Positions 36,401-49,648 of a stretch of DNA of 64,000 nt are shown here, piece by piece. Location of the stretch: assembly GCA_036852015.1 (NCBI GenBank), contig JAANDG010000119.1, positions 62,001-126,000 on the forward strand, in the 5' to 3' direction. The first letter of the stretch is position 1. Every line of letters starts with the position of its first letter. A program made the position numbers and the translations under genes. A model generated the notes under the pieces. It was not told where the DNA came from. It did not search any database and saw only the letters and a program-made list of their open reading frames with translations. The DNA comes from Pelodera strongyloides (lineage: Eukaryota > Nematoda > Chromadorea > Rhabditida > Rhabditidae).

Positions 36401-37418
36401 AATTTTAGATATCATTTTTTGTTAAGGTAGGACAACGTAGTTCGGTAGATTTCTTAGTGAGCTTCACAGGGTAACATTAGTCAGGAAACACGCCTTTTGT
36501 AGTCTTTAATAGTTAGTGTTTTGCAATTCAGGAGCGGTTTGCGCTTGTGTATCCTACTCGTTCGACAAATTCATCATAGAGTACTTGATCTACAACAAGA
36601 GAGAAAAGTGAGTTGTATTTGAAATTAATGTTTTCTGAACCCTCCCTGAGCGCTTAAGACTAACAATAAATCTTTTACGGTTCAAGAGCGTGCACGTTTA
36701 TTCAAGGGTGAAAATACGGTTTCAAGGTTTGCTTATGACATGTTCCGCAGAGGTCCTGAGCAGTAGGCGACGAGCTTGTCATTTCAATGTTTCAAGTTGT
36801 GTTTAAATCATGCTGGGAATTGCGTCCTGATTATTCTTTACTCGGCTATGTAACTTCGTCACTTGTCAAGAGGATCATCCTTCTAGATTTAAAAAGAAGA
36901 GTTCTAGCTCAATTCCTGAAGAGCGGGCCCAGCTTTAATTTGTTGATCACTTGTGATATGTGTTCCCTTTTTAGATGGTTGAAGCAACGGAAACTTCGCG
37001 ATCCGAAGGCCAAGACTGCGAAATGGGAGCGTATTCTTACAAGGTTAGTGAATTAGTGAACTTGAACTCTTTACGGAAAGGCTTTGGTTATATTCAACAT
37101 CCCTAACGTATATGAAGATGTTTACGAATGGCGACGCACGAGAATATTCTAATTTGAGCTGCGGTACTCTTTTGTGCTCGAAACGGCATTCGGCAATTTA
37201 TTCGATTTATACCTCCCGTAACGTGAGTGCTAGCGCACACTACAGTTACTCTTTTATATAATAAGATAAGATAAGATTACTTATTTTTTTTCAGAATCGG
37301 TTCGGAGCCCGGTTGGATGCGTGTTGTGGCGAGAACCGTATCGGCAAAGGATTCTATGCCACGTGGCAAGGAGCCACGCCCACATATTAGCATAGTTGAT
37401 GAGGTCACTAAAATGTAG
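18431..37418 (+). CDS. P5B-type ATPase (ATP13A2/CATP family), 40 exons, complete
   Basis: Exons: 18431-18488, 18895-18944, 19167-19234, 19544-19606, 19853-19956, 20302-20396, 20616-20675, 20990-21105, 21354-21444, 21725-21775, 22111-22161, 22414-22542, 22772-22867, 23194-23282, 23699-23753, 24108-24249, 24539-24642, 25069-25149, 25975-26084, 26538-26630, 28457-28576, 28911-28989, 29295-29399, 29719-29867, 30231-30324, 30957-31025, 31753-31867, 32055-32115, 32450-32570, 32876-32941, 33506-33610, 33823-33940, 34344-34441, 34948-35040, 35350-35413, 35605-35672, 36087-36189, 36532-36607, 36975-37043, 37295-37418. They sum to 3,603 nt (1,200 residues), with every phase consistent. Visible landmarks are an N-terminal membrane hairpin ([12 protein letters not shown] then [17 protein letters not shown]), actuator TGES at about 304-307, the P5B-type M4 motif VVPPALPA at about 434-440, phosphorylation site [12 protein letters not shown] with Asp 478, nucleotide-domain KGSPE at about 635, MVTGDN at about 727 and hinge GDGAND at 863-868. 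Hydrophobic segments M5-M10 follow. PPALP rather than PPELP separates P5B from P5A. Human ATP13A2 and worm CATP-5 act in polyamine transport at endolysosomal or plasma membranes; that role is inferred here. Which worm paralogue (CATP-5, -6 or -7) it matches is undecided. The intron after exon 29 starts with GC. Least certain is the first exon, chosen because it starts with ATG and ends in the phase exon 2 requires. Confidence 0.93.
18490..18575 (+). repeat. short tandem duplication in ATPase intron 1
   Basis: TAATTAGAATAATTAG followed by a GTTGTAGTTTGT segment is present twice, about 50 bases apart, directly after the donor of exon 1. Confidence 0.6.
18732..18870. mobile_element. family C element in ATPase intron 1
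   Basis: AGAGGCCATATTCACCACT and AGTGGTGAATATGGCCT are inverted. The subterminal CAGGGGAATTCCCC and CCCTAGGGAAT segments also fold back. It lies 25 bases before exon 2 of the ATPase. Confidence 0.7.
20230..20301 (+). repeat. duplicated 3' splice-site region before ATPase exon 6
   Basis: TGTTTGCAGTGGACTTAAT occurs about 70 bases before the true acceptor TGTTTGTAGTGGACTCGA. Using the upstream acceptor would enter a stop codon within six codons, so it is a decoy. Confidence 0.6.
23032..23148. mobile_element. family B element, GAGGCC ends, in an ATPase intron
   Basis: GAGGCCGTATTCACCAACA and TGTTGGTGAATACGGCCTC are perfect inverted ends, with CAGGGAG and CTCCCTG continuing the stem. The core is a purine-rich GAGAGAGAGAGTGCGAGAGC segment. 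Confidence 0.75.
23768..23952. mobile_element. MITE family A copy in an ATPase intron
   Basis: The left end TTTAAAGCGTAATACTGACC and right end CCGGCCGGTATTTCGCTTT are inverted. It starts about 15 bases after the donor of the exon at 23699-23753. Confidence 0.75.
24778..24906. mobile_element. MITE family A, deleted copy in an ATPase intron
   Basis: The ends TTTAAAGCGAAATACCGGTC and CCGGCCGGTATTTCGCTTTAA are intact. The left half of the core is deleted, giving 129 bp. Confidence 0.75.
25168..25262. mobile_element. MITE family A, divergent short copy
   Basis: The ends TTAAAGCGGTGTAACAGCCG and CCGTCCGTTCTGTGGCTTTAA match the family imperfectly. At 95 bp it is the shortest two-ended copy, just downstream of the DKTGT exon. 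Confidence 0.55.
25434..25660. mobile_element. MITE family F (TTAAGGCGC ends)
   Basis: The left end TTAAGGCGCATTTAAG, followed by GGGAAAAGTTTGGAGAATTC, is mirrored at the right by GAATTCTTCAAACTTTTCCCC and CGCGCCTTAA. The core is AT-rich with no reading frame. Its right TTAA is shared with the next element. Confidence 0.65.
25657..25839. mobile_element. MITE family A copy abutting a family F element
   Basis: The ends TTAAAGCGAAATACCGGCC and CCGGCTGGTATTTCGCTTTAA are both intact. The left TTAA is the same four bases that close the family F element, showing insertion into or beside that TTAA. Confidence 0.8.
26112..26241. mobile_element. family B element in an ATPase intron
   Basis: GAGGGAGCCTATTCACCAAC and GTTGGTGAATATGGCCTCAG are inverted. 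The core has the GAGTGCGAGAGCAGAAGAGATTC segment typical of the family. Confidence 0.7.
26655..26910. repeat. imperfect inverted repeat in an ATPase intron
   Basis: TTTTTCCGGAAAAG and TTGGTTCGAGATG near 26685-26720 are mirrored by CATCTCGAACCAC and TTTTCCGGAAAATG near 26850-26890. It is probably a decayed foldback element. Confidence 0.4.
27096..27243. repeat. perfect 71-bp-arm palindrome in an ATPase intron
   Basis: Bases 27096-27166 are the exact reverse complement of 27173-27243, separated by a 6-base loop (GACATA). It lies in the long intron 26631-28456. A transcript of the intron would fold into a fully paired hairpin, unlike ordinary imperfect miRNA precursors. Confidence 0.95.
27099..27285 (+). 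mobile_element. poly-A-tailed insertion with 12-bp target duplication
   Basis: The 12-mer TAGTAGCAAATA occurs at 27087-27098 and again at 27286-27297. The 187 bases between comprise the perfect palindrome, a 35-base unique part and a terminal A-run just before the right copy. Short direct repeats plus a 3' A-tail are the marks of LINE-mediated retroposition. The inserted sequence is unrecognised. Confidence 0.5.
28158..28288. mobile_element. family E element in an ATPase intron
   Basis: GTTTGCAAGTATTCTGAAAA at the left and GTGCAAAAATACGGTAGTATT then GGGATACGTGTAAACC at the right match the family E copy at 53016. Confidence 0.55.
28344..28380 (+). pseudogene. partial duplicate of ATPase exon 21
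   Basis: An acceptor-like CTTCAG is followed by 37 bases almost identical to the start of the true exon at 28457 ([12 protein letters not shown] against [12 protein letters not shown]). It then runs into GCCTAA repeats and a TAG stop with no GT donor. The flanking GAAATAAAGT and GAGCAAGCGCA sequences are also duplicated, so about 110 bp was tandemly copied. Confidence 0.75.
30577..30870. mobile_element. inverted-repeat element in an ATPase intron
   Basis: AGTTTTTAAGTGCGTACGCG at the left and CGCGAACGTGCACTTAAAAAC at the right are imperfect inverted ends. The block GTGCAAAACCGATGCAGACC occurs twice inside, 30658-30677 and about 30797-30816. It accounts for most of a long antisense reading frame there. 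Confidence 0.55.
31225..31435. mobile_element. MITE family A-related element with duplicated right end
   Basis: It starts TTAAAGCGTTATGGC and ends ATATCGCTTTAA. A roughly 51-bp block (31328-31378) is repeated as 31381-31430 with three or four differences, so the right terminus has been tandemly duplicated. Confidence 0.55.
31970..32003. repeat. GA tract in an ATPase intron
   Basis: A short GAGAGA run preceded by CTCTCTCTATCTCG, forming a potential hairpin of CT and GA arms (31951-32003). Confidence 0.7.
33142..33338. mobile_element. MITE family A, divergent copy
   Basis: The ends TTAAAGCCGTATAACAGCC and CGGGCGTTATATAACTTTAA are inverted and flanked by TTAA. It belongs to the GTATAAC subfamily and lies in the ATPase intron 32942-33505. 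Confidence 0.6.
35064..35202. mobile_element. MITE family A-related fragment
   Basis: The left end TTAAAGCTGTAAGGCACGTG matches the subfamily seen at 44383. The right boundary is decayed. Inside, GCGTTCCTATGT and CACATAGGAATGC form a short inverted pair. Confidence 0.4.
35709..35862. mobile_element. family C element in an ATPase intron
   Basis: CCAGAGACCGTATTCACC and GGTGAATATGGCCTCTGG are inverted ends, with CTCGGGGAAATAGTCCC and CTATAGGGAACTGAG inside. Confidence 0.65.
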
Positions 37419-37493
37419 TGGATCTACCGTAGTCTGTTTGCCCATTGGCAGTAGTCGTCAGGTTGGTCGCTGATGGGTTACCGTAGCCAGGCA

Positions 37494-37519
37494 ATTATTA
37501 TTATTATTATTATTATTAT
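37494..37519. repeat. ATT microsatellite in the ATPase 3' UTR
   Basis: Eight or so ATT units about 75 bases after the stop codon, probably transcribed within the 3' UTR. Confidence 0.85.
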
Positions 37520-38365
37520 GTATGGCATGGTAATAAACCCCGCCTGCGTATTACTGTGTTTGTTGCGGGTGTTGAGGCATGTAGAATACCGTAATCAGTT
37601 TCTTTATTGGTCCATGTCATACTGTATAAGTAAGCATTGCTTTAGCCCGCATATCAATTACATTTTTTATTAAGAGTATTATTTACGTTCTGTTGTCAGC
37701 CTGGTATATACTTGTTTAATAATTTATATAGGTTTTCACTTTGAAAATTTGAAAGTACCAGCTTTACTTTCGAGCGTAGGAAGAATTTTGTGATTTATAG
37801 CCACATGAGAGATCTCGCGCTTTTTTACATTGCACTGTGTTTGATTGTGTTTTATATTGTTTTTGCCTTTCTAGATTAGATACTGCGATTACTTTATTCC
37901 AGCTTGCCGTTTTATACGATGGTAGTTTGCCTAATTTGTCTCGTTCAACGTTAATAAGTATTTAGTTATTAGTTTGTTTTACGGTTTGTTCGATTATTCC
38001 GCCTTGTGCCCTCAGTTTAACTCTAAATGCTCATTATCATATCTAGTGTCTTACAGGGAATAGCCTCCCCCATAAAGCCTCCCAAGGGTAATTTGACCCC
38101 TGGAACTGATTATTGTCTCATCGTTTTGCGCCTCCGGTGATTTGTTTGGTGCCTAAACTGGTTGGTTTGTTTTTCGTTCACTTATCTCTGGCTCAATGAT
38201 TACTAACCTAAGACTGTTGACCGTATTTATCTACATTAATAATATTTTGTAATAGGTAAGAAATTTTTATGTTTTAGAGAGCACGGTTTCGTTGTTTGCC
38301 TGGGTTTGCATTCCGTATAATGTACTGTAACTTTACCGCACAATCAATTAAAAAGCACTCATATA

Positions 38366-38400
38366 AATAAATTTCTTTATGTCACAAATATAATAATAAA
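38366..38400 (+). terminator. poly(A) signals of the ATPase gene
   Basis: Two AATAAA hexamers at 38366-38371 and 38395-38400 follow the stop codon at 37418, giving a 3' UTR near 0.95 kb. No AATAAA was noted closer. The stretch 37419-38365 is otherwise unannotated, apart from an ATT microsatellite. Confidence 0.45.
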
Positions 38401-39137
38401 GATTTTAAAAATTGCTGGATAAAAATAATCGGGATTTTCATTTTAGGGGTGCTATACAAGAGCAGAGCATTTACGATAAGCGAGTTCTGTTTTAAGATTT
38501 ACATTTGCGAGAATGCTTGTATTACTGTTACGTCCCATGCAAATATGTGATAAAATATGTATAGCTACTTATTTATACTAAATTTTGGTATATCTACTAC
38601 GTACAAACAGTATAGGACACGGGGACAAACACAAAAACAAGCAAGTACAAAAACGAGAGTGATTCACAGAGCTTTGCAACGGTTGATTGTATAACGATAT
38701 ACACATAATACGATAATGGTCTGGAACGGGTGTTGAGTAAGCTACTAGAGGATCTACGGACACCGGCACTTTACCACCAGCTGCGTTCTGACACCTACTT
38801 CGCGAAGTACTCACTTCCCAGGCTGCTGGTAAAAGCACAAAACAGAAATCCGTGACCGTATCTACTTCAATTCTGCCTGAATGGCAAGTTTTTCGAAAGT
38901 TTCAGATAATCGTAAAAGTAACTTCATGAAGTGTTGGCTTTCGACTATTCAAGTAATACAAACAACGTGCTTGAGCACCACAGCAGGGCGAAAACCAACT
39001 CCCCACGCTTTAAAATTACAAAATAAAAATACTTGAAAATCTATGCACGATGCGCGACAACAACAAAACAAAATTTGGATTTGAGACTCGGCAAAGTGGA
39101 GAGAGATATTCACGTAGTAATACGGGGGCTTTCACTT

Positions 39138-39143
39138 TTTATT
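39138..39143 (-). terminator. poly(A) signal of calmodulin
   Basis: AATAAA on the minus strand lies 257 bases beyond the stop codon at 39400. It is a reasonable cleavage signal for the calmodulin mRNA. Confidence 0.4.
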
Positions 39144-39399
39144 CACTTTCTGAACATCAGCTCCAGAAACAAAGAAAAAAAAACGGGGACACATCAAATA
39201 GTCACTTAAGTGGCGAATAATTTAATTTATATAGTGTACGGTAGTCTGCAAAAAAACAATGACAAGAGAATAAATTTGGTTTCAAAGGGTCAAATGAACA
39301 AGGGAAAACATCCGTAGTAATGGTGATTTGAATTTCGGGGAATAAACTTGAGGAAGGAATAAAAATGATCGGCTTCGTAGAAATATTGGAGGAACACAT

Positions 39400-41751
<2,352 letters not shown>

Positions 41752-41802
41752 TTTTCTTCACACAAACCGGGTTTGAAAAAAAGAGATCAGAAACGAGGAG
41801 CC
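41752..41802 (-). other. 5' UTR segment of calmodulin with upstream splice acceptor
   Basis: On the minus strand, GATTTTGCAG ends at 41803, immediately before this 51-nt leader that runs into the start codon. The leader is therefore either joined to an upstream non-coding exon or receives a trans-spliced leader. The upstream exon, if any, was not located. GC-rich patches with CT tracts near 45.1-45.4 kb are possible promoter territory but unproven. Confidence 0.5.
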
Positions 41803-43285
41803 CTGCAAAATCAAACCATAAATAACCAAAACATCATTATCTAAGCAAAACGACATGCGAGAGGCTCATAACGAATTAGAGGTACAAAGCTACAATAGAG
41901 ATCGAGTATTTTTGAGGATTAAATGACGAAGAAGATTGATCAGCTGCATAAAAACATGAAAATAGTTGTACAAGCCGCGGTGATGAGTATAAACGGAACT
42001 GAACTTTCAACTGAGTGTTTACAATCATCATAAGTCAAAAATAAAGATGAAAAATCACAGGAGTACTAATCATAACTGCAAAATGTTCTACGTGGCAAAG
42101 TGAAAAAATTCCAGGACGAGCATGATTATCGATTGAGCTGCAAGGACAAATACACGACAAAAATTCAGGTTTAAATTACAGTTGGCTACTGTACTTGTTG
42201 CTCATTTAGAAAACGGCTGATCTACAGTACTTAGACAGTAATTATTTACAGTAATTGTCCTATACAGAAGAATAATGAATCTACAGACATATTTTAAAGA
42301 TCATTGGTTTAGGTTGCCATGCACGAAAAAAACCCAGCGTACATTGTTCATTCATTGAAAAATGGCGTTCTGCGCTTGTCTTTTATAAGACAGCCTTTTT
42401 GCCATGAAAAATGAAGGCTCCGGAAATGGAAAATGCAATGCGGTCATAAATATACAAACAGGTCAATAAATGGTTCCGCTGGTTTAGCGTATACTCGAAC
42501 AATTAACCAATCGGGATACAAAAGAATAATATAAGAGTATTGAAAACTACAAGGTAGAAAATCACAAATATTTATTAAATCCTGATACAGAATGCTACAG
42601 TATAAAACTCATTGATTTAACATGTACCCTTGCACACCACCAATCAATGATTAACAGCCTCTAAGTAAGGCTAAGGAACATAATTCAGTTGATTGTCAAA
42701 AGGAGTAACTCGTAGTGCAGAAACAAATGGGTCGCATGGAGGAAAACTATAAAATCGATCTTGAAGCCTATAGCTGTGTAGATAATTTTTTTTTGCATTA
42801 GTATATCCCTCCACTCTGTGTCCACAACTGCACAAGTGCAATGCTTTTTGAGAAAAGGGGGGATGTGGTTCATCGATTTTTCCTTGGGCCCTAGTCCCTT
42901 AGTTGAAGAAAACATCGATCACGTCCCATTTTAGCGGGCGAAGGTTTGAAATTACGCCGTATATAATGAAACTTAATTTAGGTTTAGAAGGCTTTCTTCT
43001 GAGTGATGAATGGATAGTGTCGATATACAAGTAGGTCAAGCGAACCATAAAATGATCTATTTAGTAGTTTTGGGTGAAAAATGGAAAATTTCAATCAATC
43101 CGGTTCAGTGGAGTTGTTTATGTGCTTTTGGAAACACTGTGATTCACCTCGTGAAATGATCACACAACAAATGGAAAATCGGACAAGTTTTGCTGTAAAA
43201 AGGGTGGTGAAATCGTCTACTGATGAAAAACGCCACATACATAAGTTTTAGAACTTGCGAAAGTTTAAAATGCAGTGAAACCAAC

Positions 43286-43330
43286 TCAAAGCGGTATAAC
43301 ATCCGGTTTTTTTGCGAGACGTATGTTGGG
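43286..43330. mobile_element. MITE family A, one-ended remnant
   Basis: AAAGCGGTATAACATCCGG followed by TTTTTTTGCGAGACG resembles the left end of the GTATAAC subfamily. No right end was found nearby. Confidence 0.35.
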
Positions 43331-44050
43331 CAACTAACAATAAGTTAGCAGAGAAGAGCACCGTAAAGCAATCTATACACAAAGCTACAGTAGCCGTACT
43401 ACAATGCCCAGCTTCTAAATAGTGCGAATGAAGCACGAAAATAGCATTGATCCAGCGTGCACACATACAGAGTCAGGCGCGTTTTCGCTGAAAGTCCCAA
43501 TCGCGCTTGTTTGCTTATTGTCTGATCTACCGTTCGGCTGATTCGCGCTGTTTTGGCTCCACAGTCCACATACCTATTGTTCCCCGAAAAGTTTTCGCGC
43601 ATTTTGGGTGCATTTCGCAAACTAATCGATGACCTCAACTCGCGTTATTTCTGCTTGATACCTCTGATTCATACTGGTCCGTTGGAATTAGCGAGACAGC
43701 ACAAGTTCCTATATGTACAGTAACTTTTGGCGGGTACTGGGAATGAGCTACGAACTACGGTAACCCAATTAGTTGCCTGTACGACAGAACTGAAGTTCGC
43801 AAAAAAAGATTCGAATATATAGGGCGTGGTCTGCGGGAAACTTGAAACGAACGGATATGTCTAAATCTATAATATGATACATGATGCTCAGAAGAAATAG
43901 AGTAATTGATAAGCAAGAGATCAGTTGCGTTGTCTATCATGATCAATGTACCCTACTTTCCGCTCAATAGTATCAAATTTATTCAGGTAAGTAGATCAAA
44001 TTGTCATATTTCTGTCTATGTGTAATTCTTCACTGCGAGATCGAAATAGG

Positions 44051-44150
44051 GAGAGATAGAGAGAAAGGCTAGAGACCGTAGAGAGAGAAAGAGAGAGAGA
44101 GGGAGAGAGAGAGAGAGAAAGAAGGGAAGGGAAAAGAAGAGAGAGAGTCA
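44051..44150. repeat. GA-rich tract
   Basis: Interrupted GAGAGA runs upstream of calmodulin on its transcribed side. A similar but shorter tract lies at 45098-45168. Confidence 0.85.
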
Positions 44151-44382
44151 TAGGCAGACAGTCAGATCATTCCGATTAAAATTTTCCTCCACTAATCGAT
44201 ACTGAAAAGATAAGAGGCTGGACCCGAATAAAAAAAACCTTGATAAATAAACGATAGCGCCCATTGTAAATGATCAGCATGATTGTTTATTCAAAGCAAA
44301 CAAACCGTTGCAAGCAAGGTTCAAAAACTATCAATTTTTAGAGTACTAGATCGTGATAAAGTGAGTACACTACTTCATAATA

Positions 44383-44567
44383 TTAAAGCTGTATGACACG
44401 TGGTTTGTGAAACCTATACCTATGCCTATTCCGGGCAGTTCCTACGTGTTATATGCAAATTTCTGTGCACATGGCGCACAATGCAACACTCTTTGCATAT
44501 GTATGTACAATACTTGGGAATGCAATTGGCCAGCATTGGTTTCAAAATCGCGTGCCATTCCGCTTGA
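44383..44567. mobile_element. MITE family A, CACGTG subfamily
   Basis: The left end TTAAAGCTGTATGACACGTGG and right end TTTCAAAATCGCGTGCCATTC then CGCTT are inverted. The core holds the family's TATGCAAATTTCTG segment. Confidence 0.6.
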
Positions 44568-45761
44568 AGAGAAAGAAAATAATATTTCGAGAATCTTTTG
44601 CTAGCACCCGAACACAGTTACTCACGTAACAATAACTGGATAGTAAGCTCCGCGACTAACATGTTTTGTCTGATAAAATTTCAACCAGTTAGTCGCAAAC
44701 TGCACTCTACAAAATACTAATGATTATAATCCCCGTTGTACGTACAGTTTATTGTTTTGCAGTACTTACACTGTCAGTTCAAACAACCAAACCTCTACCT
44801 CTATAAGTTTAAACCCTTTGAGTCTCTGAAAAGGTTTGATATGCCAGCCAGGTTCACGATATAGATCAAAGCTCTGTCCAAGTTCAATGTTATTGGTAGT
44901 GGAATAAAATAACACAAGAAGATAACTGAAAGTCTACGTAAAGGCAATTTGGCTCAGAATCGACTACGGCAAAGTAAGGCATCCAAAAGCAAAAGCGCCA
45001 TTACGTCAAGAGATATATGTAAATGCGGTTGTAATCCAATTCAATGCAGTGTGTATGTGGATCAAGAACGAGAGTGTGTGTATGTGGTTTGGGGGTCTCT
45101 CTCTCTCTAACGCAGAGAGGGAGAGATAAAGAGAGACAAAGTAATAGAGTGTGAGAGAGAGAGAGAGAGTACACCGGGGCTGGGACGCTCTCTCCCTTTC
45201 TTCCCCAGGAGGGGGGGGGGCTCCCGGGCGATTAATCGGCTCTCGGATGCGCATTGCGCGGCGCAGTCAAGAGGGGGCGATAGATAAGGCGGCCCGGGCA
45301 AAAGCTGCCGGCAAAAAGTGGCGCTCTCTGCGCTCTCCGCCTAAGACGTTCACTCTAGCCACTTGAACGTCAAGAATCCCTCAACGATGCATGATCCCTA
45401 GAAGGCGCTCTGACAACTACCACCGGCGACACCGCAATTTGAACAAGGAACAGCGCTTGTTGGGCTGGAAAACGCTTGAGCTAGATAGAGCCACTGGGAC
45501 GTAAACTCGATCGAAGTACAATTACAATCTCAGACATACGTGCCGAAGGTTATGCTAAAATACAAATGACTGGCCGCTGAAGTTGATTTTAAAGCGGCAT
45601 CGTTTTTTAACAATTGCATTCCCATCACGAGCAAAGATGTCAAATACGGGTACAGAATGGGGATGCGATATACATATACACTCCACCACGTGAGCGACCG
45701 CTATAAAGAAACACTGTCTGCGCTATGCAATGGAAAGATGTTACTGATTTGTAAGGAAACG

Positions 45762-45928
45762 TTGACGCGGTATTCTGACTTTTGAAACGCATCGCGGACA
45801 ACTGAATTCTTACGTATTTATGCTAATTTTCTCGAATTTAGCTCGATTGTGTATTCTAAATGTTGATTTGCATATTCTGCATAAGAATGCTGGCGTACTC
45901 GATTGTTTCAAAAGCCGACAGGTTTAAG
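45762..45928. mobile_element. MITE family A copy with decayed tips
   Basis: GCGGTATTCTGACTTTTGAAAC at the left and GTTTCAAAAGCCGACAGG at the right are inverted. The core has the typical GCTAATTTTCTCGAATTTAGC and ATAAGAATGC segments. The outermost AAGCG bases are lost. Confidence 0.6.
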
Positions 45929-47733
45929 AACTTTTCGTGAATCTGATTCTAGACTTATTTGCTGTAAAAGGCAGAAACCGGAAAGCGATGACCCCAAATG
46001 ACCAGTCAGATGAGCAACTGTAAATAACACAAAGAATAGAACAAATAAACACTTATCAGCGTGAATAGTACGCACACAAGTGACGAGTAGCTGTGGCGTT
46101 GTTAGTGCAGAGAATGTGATACAGTTCTTGATTCTGCCCCGCTCTTCTAAAGTGAGCGGCGCACAAGCGGCGTAAGAATCGCGCACAACGTGCAGGGGTT
46201 TACCCACATTAGTGGGGTTTTGTTTGTTACAGAATGCGTGAATTCAACCTACAAGTATAAAGACTGTGAATGTATAGTGATGAGATTTAGCTGATGATTT
46301 TCCATGAGTCCAAATCAAAAAACGTCTTTATCTTCCCTTTAAACTAATAATTTAATGGACACACTAAAAGCCTACCTTATGTCCACCACGAGAGTCAGCT
46401 GCTATAGGCTTTGAATGAGAGATAGAAAGAATATTTTCACAAAAGATTTTATCATCATAATTATGGCTCGTTTATGAATAAATGATTTCTCGATTTATTG
46501 GTTTTACTTATTGTTTAATTTGTTTAATACGAAATCAACTAGGTGTTTTGCATCCGGCGATTCCAATAAAACAGCTTGAAAATTGGAAAATCAACAATAA
46601 TTCTCTAATTTAGGTTATACACGTAAGTCTTGCTAGAAATTAACCTCCTATTTCCAATTTTCAATGCAATATATAGCAAAAAGAAAAAAAAAACAAGATT
46701 TATGGGCACAATTGTGTACAAGAAGACTGATTAATTTTCTCAAGTAGTAAAATAAAATTCATGAACAACTGGCACGCATAGTGCGTCGTTGCTATGGACA
46801 CACTGACGTAAATGGGGTCTAAATTAAAAAGAGTCGGGAGGGCTTAGTAGGCAGGTGCTTGTGGAAACCAATCATACAAAACGCATGAAAACTTATAATA
46901 CATTTCTCGAGATTATATAAGGCAAACATAAAAATGTTAGGGTTTATCGGCGCGCATTGCGCCTGAAAATGTTTGAGAGAAGTTTTAGATCGATAAAGAA
47001 AGCAAAACGCAATTTTATGGGAAGGCGCCCTCGCCCCAAATATAAAGTGACTGTGCGCTGATGACAAATACATACTTGAAGAGGAGGGGAGGAAATAAAC
47101 TAAGGGCATTGATTGTTCATAGTTTGCCTGATTTCTTCCAGCACTAAGTTCTACATATTATTCGGATAATAAAATCACAAAGTATACAAAGGGACAAAAC
47201 GTGACCGCGTCCCTTTAATGTAATTTTCCCGTTCAGCTATCTAAAATCGACTGGACCACTTTTTAACGAGAAACTCTCTTATTAGAGAAGTTCCAAATCA
47301 ATGTGAGCAGCTACTTTACTACTTCTAACCTTACCAAAGACAAAATAAACTTATAGTTTGAAAATTAGGGTCCAATTCATATGTAATTGGTGTTGTATAG
47401 CACATTGGTCCCTTAGGGCCCAATTGTTCCTTATCAAGGCCCCAAGGAGGGGCCAATTTCCAGACAAAGTAAAAAGACAAAATTAAGAATGCCAACGCGT
47501 GCTTCATTTGCGTGAAACATGATATTCGCTCCAACGTCTCACATGAAAAACGGCCTTTCTAGCAAAAGGACAATGCGAAAATGAAGAACGCGAAAATATT
47601 ATACTTCGTATATTATCGCAAACATCTTGGTGTAAATATGTACATAATTTGGTGTTGTGCCATTTATGAGCCAACATCCTCATATACTGGTTAATTGCGC
47701 TGCTATGCATTCAACTTACACTAGTAGGATGTT

Positions 47734-47902
47734 GCAAGCGATATAACGACCGGTTTTTGAAACCCATGTCGGACAACGCATTCCCAACTGTTGTATAAAT
47801 ATAATTAGACTAAAAATCGCGCAGTATCAGTCAATTGCACACTCTACATGGTAATCCAGCGTCCAAGAGACGTTTCAAAAACCGACTACTATACCGCTTT
47901 AA
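47734..47902. mobile_element. MITE family A, GTATAAC subfamily
   Basis: The left end AAGCGATATAACGACCGG and right end CCGACTACTATACCGCTTTAA are inverted, with GTTTTTGAAAC and GTTTCAAAAAC inside. Confidence 0.65.
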
Positions 47903-48365
47903 AATGTTAAATTCCAAATTAAACTATGACTTATTGGCTATTCAACTAATGAAGTTCTTCTAGTTAAGACTATAAACTACTCGATAGGCCATTATGCCAT
48001 ATTTACTTCTAAAGCGGCCAGACAAGCATCACAATATTTACAAAAATTCAAATTACCCCATAAATATACTTCTTTTTGCGCAACAATGAACAATGCGTCT
48101 AGTAAAGAATGGAAGATTGGTCGGCTCGGGGGCCAATTTACAAAAGAGGCCCTTTCCTTTCTAAGGGAGCGGGGGGGGGGGGGTATCCCCCTAGTATTCG
48201 CGGAAATGTTTCGTTTTTAGATAGATTGCTTCCCGCGGCTGGCTGGGCCTTGTTGGGACACAGTGGGTGAGGAGGCCCAAAAGGTGGGATCATTGTCCAC
48301 AGTCTCTTTCAGTTTGTTAATTATCTCTAGACTTGATGAGAATTACAGAGGAAGATGGCGAAGAC

Positions 48366-48368
<3 letters not shown>

Positions 48369-48398
<30 letters not shown>
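48369..48398. repeat. GA microsatellite
   Basis: A pure (GA)n tract followed by interrupted GA-rich sequence to about 48450. A run of about 13 G lies nearby at 48172-48183. Confidence 0.9.
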
Positions 48399-48635
48399 CA
48401 GCGAGACAGAGAGATAGAGATAGTATCAGGAGAAAGACAGAGATAGGGAGGGAGAATTGAAGACATATTGATCAATAAACAACCATATTCATAAAGTATA
48501 ATTGGATTGACTCATAATTAATCTACATAGCTAAGCGTAAGTGGTCGGATGTAAACAGATTTCTGAATATTACAAGACACAAAATTCTTCACATTGATTA
48601 TACCGCAAAATCGAGTACGTGCACGACATATTCCC

Positions 48636-48776
48636 TTTCAAGCGGTGTACCGAGTAGATTTGAAACGTATTCTTTATAGCTCCATTGTAAAGTATAATAT
48701 GCAAATTTTCTAAAAGCCTGAGTACATAAAATACAAATGCAGTTGTCCAGTAACCACGTGCCATACCGCTTTAAAA
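48636..48776. mobile_element. MITE family A-related, CACGTG subfamily
   Basis: AAGCGGTGTACCGAGTAG at the left and CACGTGCCATACCGCTTTAAA at the right flank a core with TATGCAAATTTTC. The left end is decayed. Confidence 0.45.
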
Positions 48777-49648
48777 TGTATGTAGAACATCTTACAACTG
48801 GATGTTGGTAGAGGAATGAGTGGGTCATGGTCGTGTGGCCTATTTCATGTCTGAAACTCGCAATCTGTTTGTCATTTTCAACCGAACCAGTGATATGCGA
48901 GAGGTGAGGGATCTGAGGAGAGTTAGGTCGGAAAGATCTGGAGCGAGAGATCAGGGATCTGAAGAGAGTTAGGTCGCAAAGGCATGGAGAGATTTTCTCT
49001 CAACACGGATAAAGCCGGAGAGAGACATACTGTGGATGAACATGCTGGATCAGCTGTGGCGCGCATTGCGCGCACAGAGAAAGATTGCGCCGCGCAGGAG
49101 GCGGTGCCACGTAGGCCCACATGGACCAGCTGATTATCGATTAACATTAGTGGCCAAGCTAGGAAACAGCTGATTATTGATTACACAAAAGTTGAACAAT
49201 ATCTCCACTGCAAGTTCTATAAGCTGTCAAGCACGCTAGCGTCTGCGAAAAAAAAACACCCCAAATTTCCTTGTATAGTCGTGAAACAAATTGCACTCAA
49301 AATAAGTACTCTTCGCAGGCTAACCTTGTTAACTACTATCTATATGTGAGGAGCACAACTGCTAGCAGTACTTGTAACGCTTGATTACCAGGCCCAGGCA
49401 GGTGGTATGCCCAAGCCCATTACCCGAAAAGAACAGTTACTGTTTGTGCAGCGAAGTAATATAGAAGTTCGAATAGGTAGTAGAGGCACGTGTAAACTTC
49501 AGTGAAGCGGTGTTCTGAACTGGATACCTGAAAGACACAGTAATTAATATTTCCCACATAAATACTAAAAACGCTGAAATGAGCGACATTGAACAATGGA
49601 AATAAATATACATATCATAGGATAGAGTTAGAAAGGCAAATTAGAAGA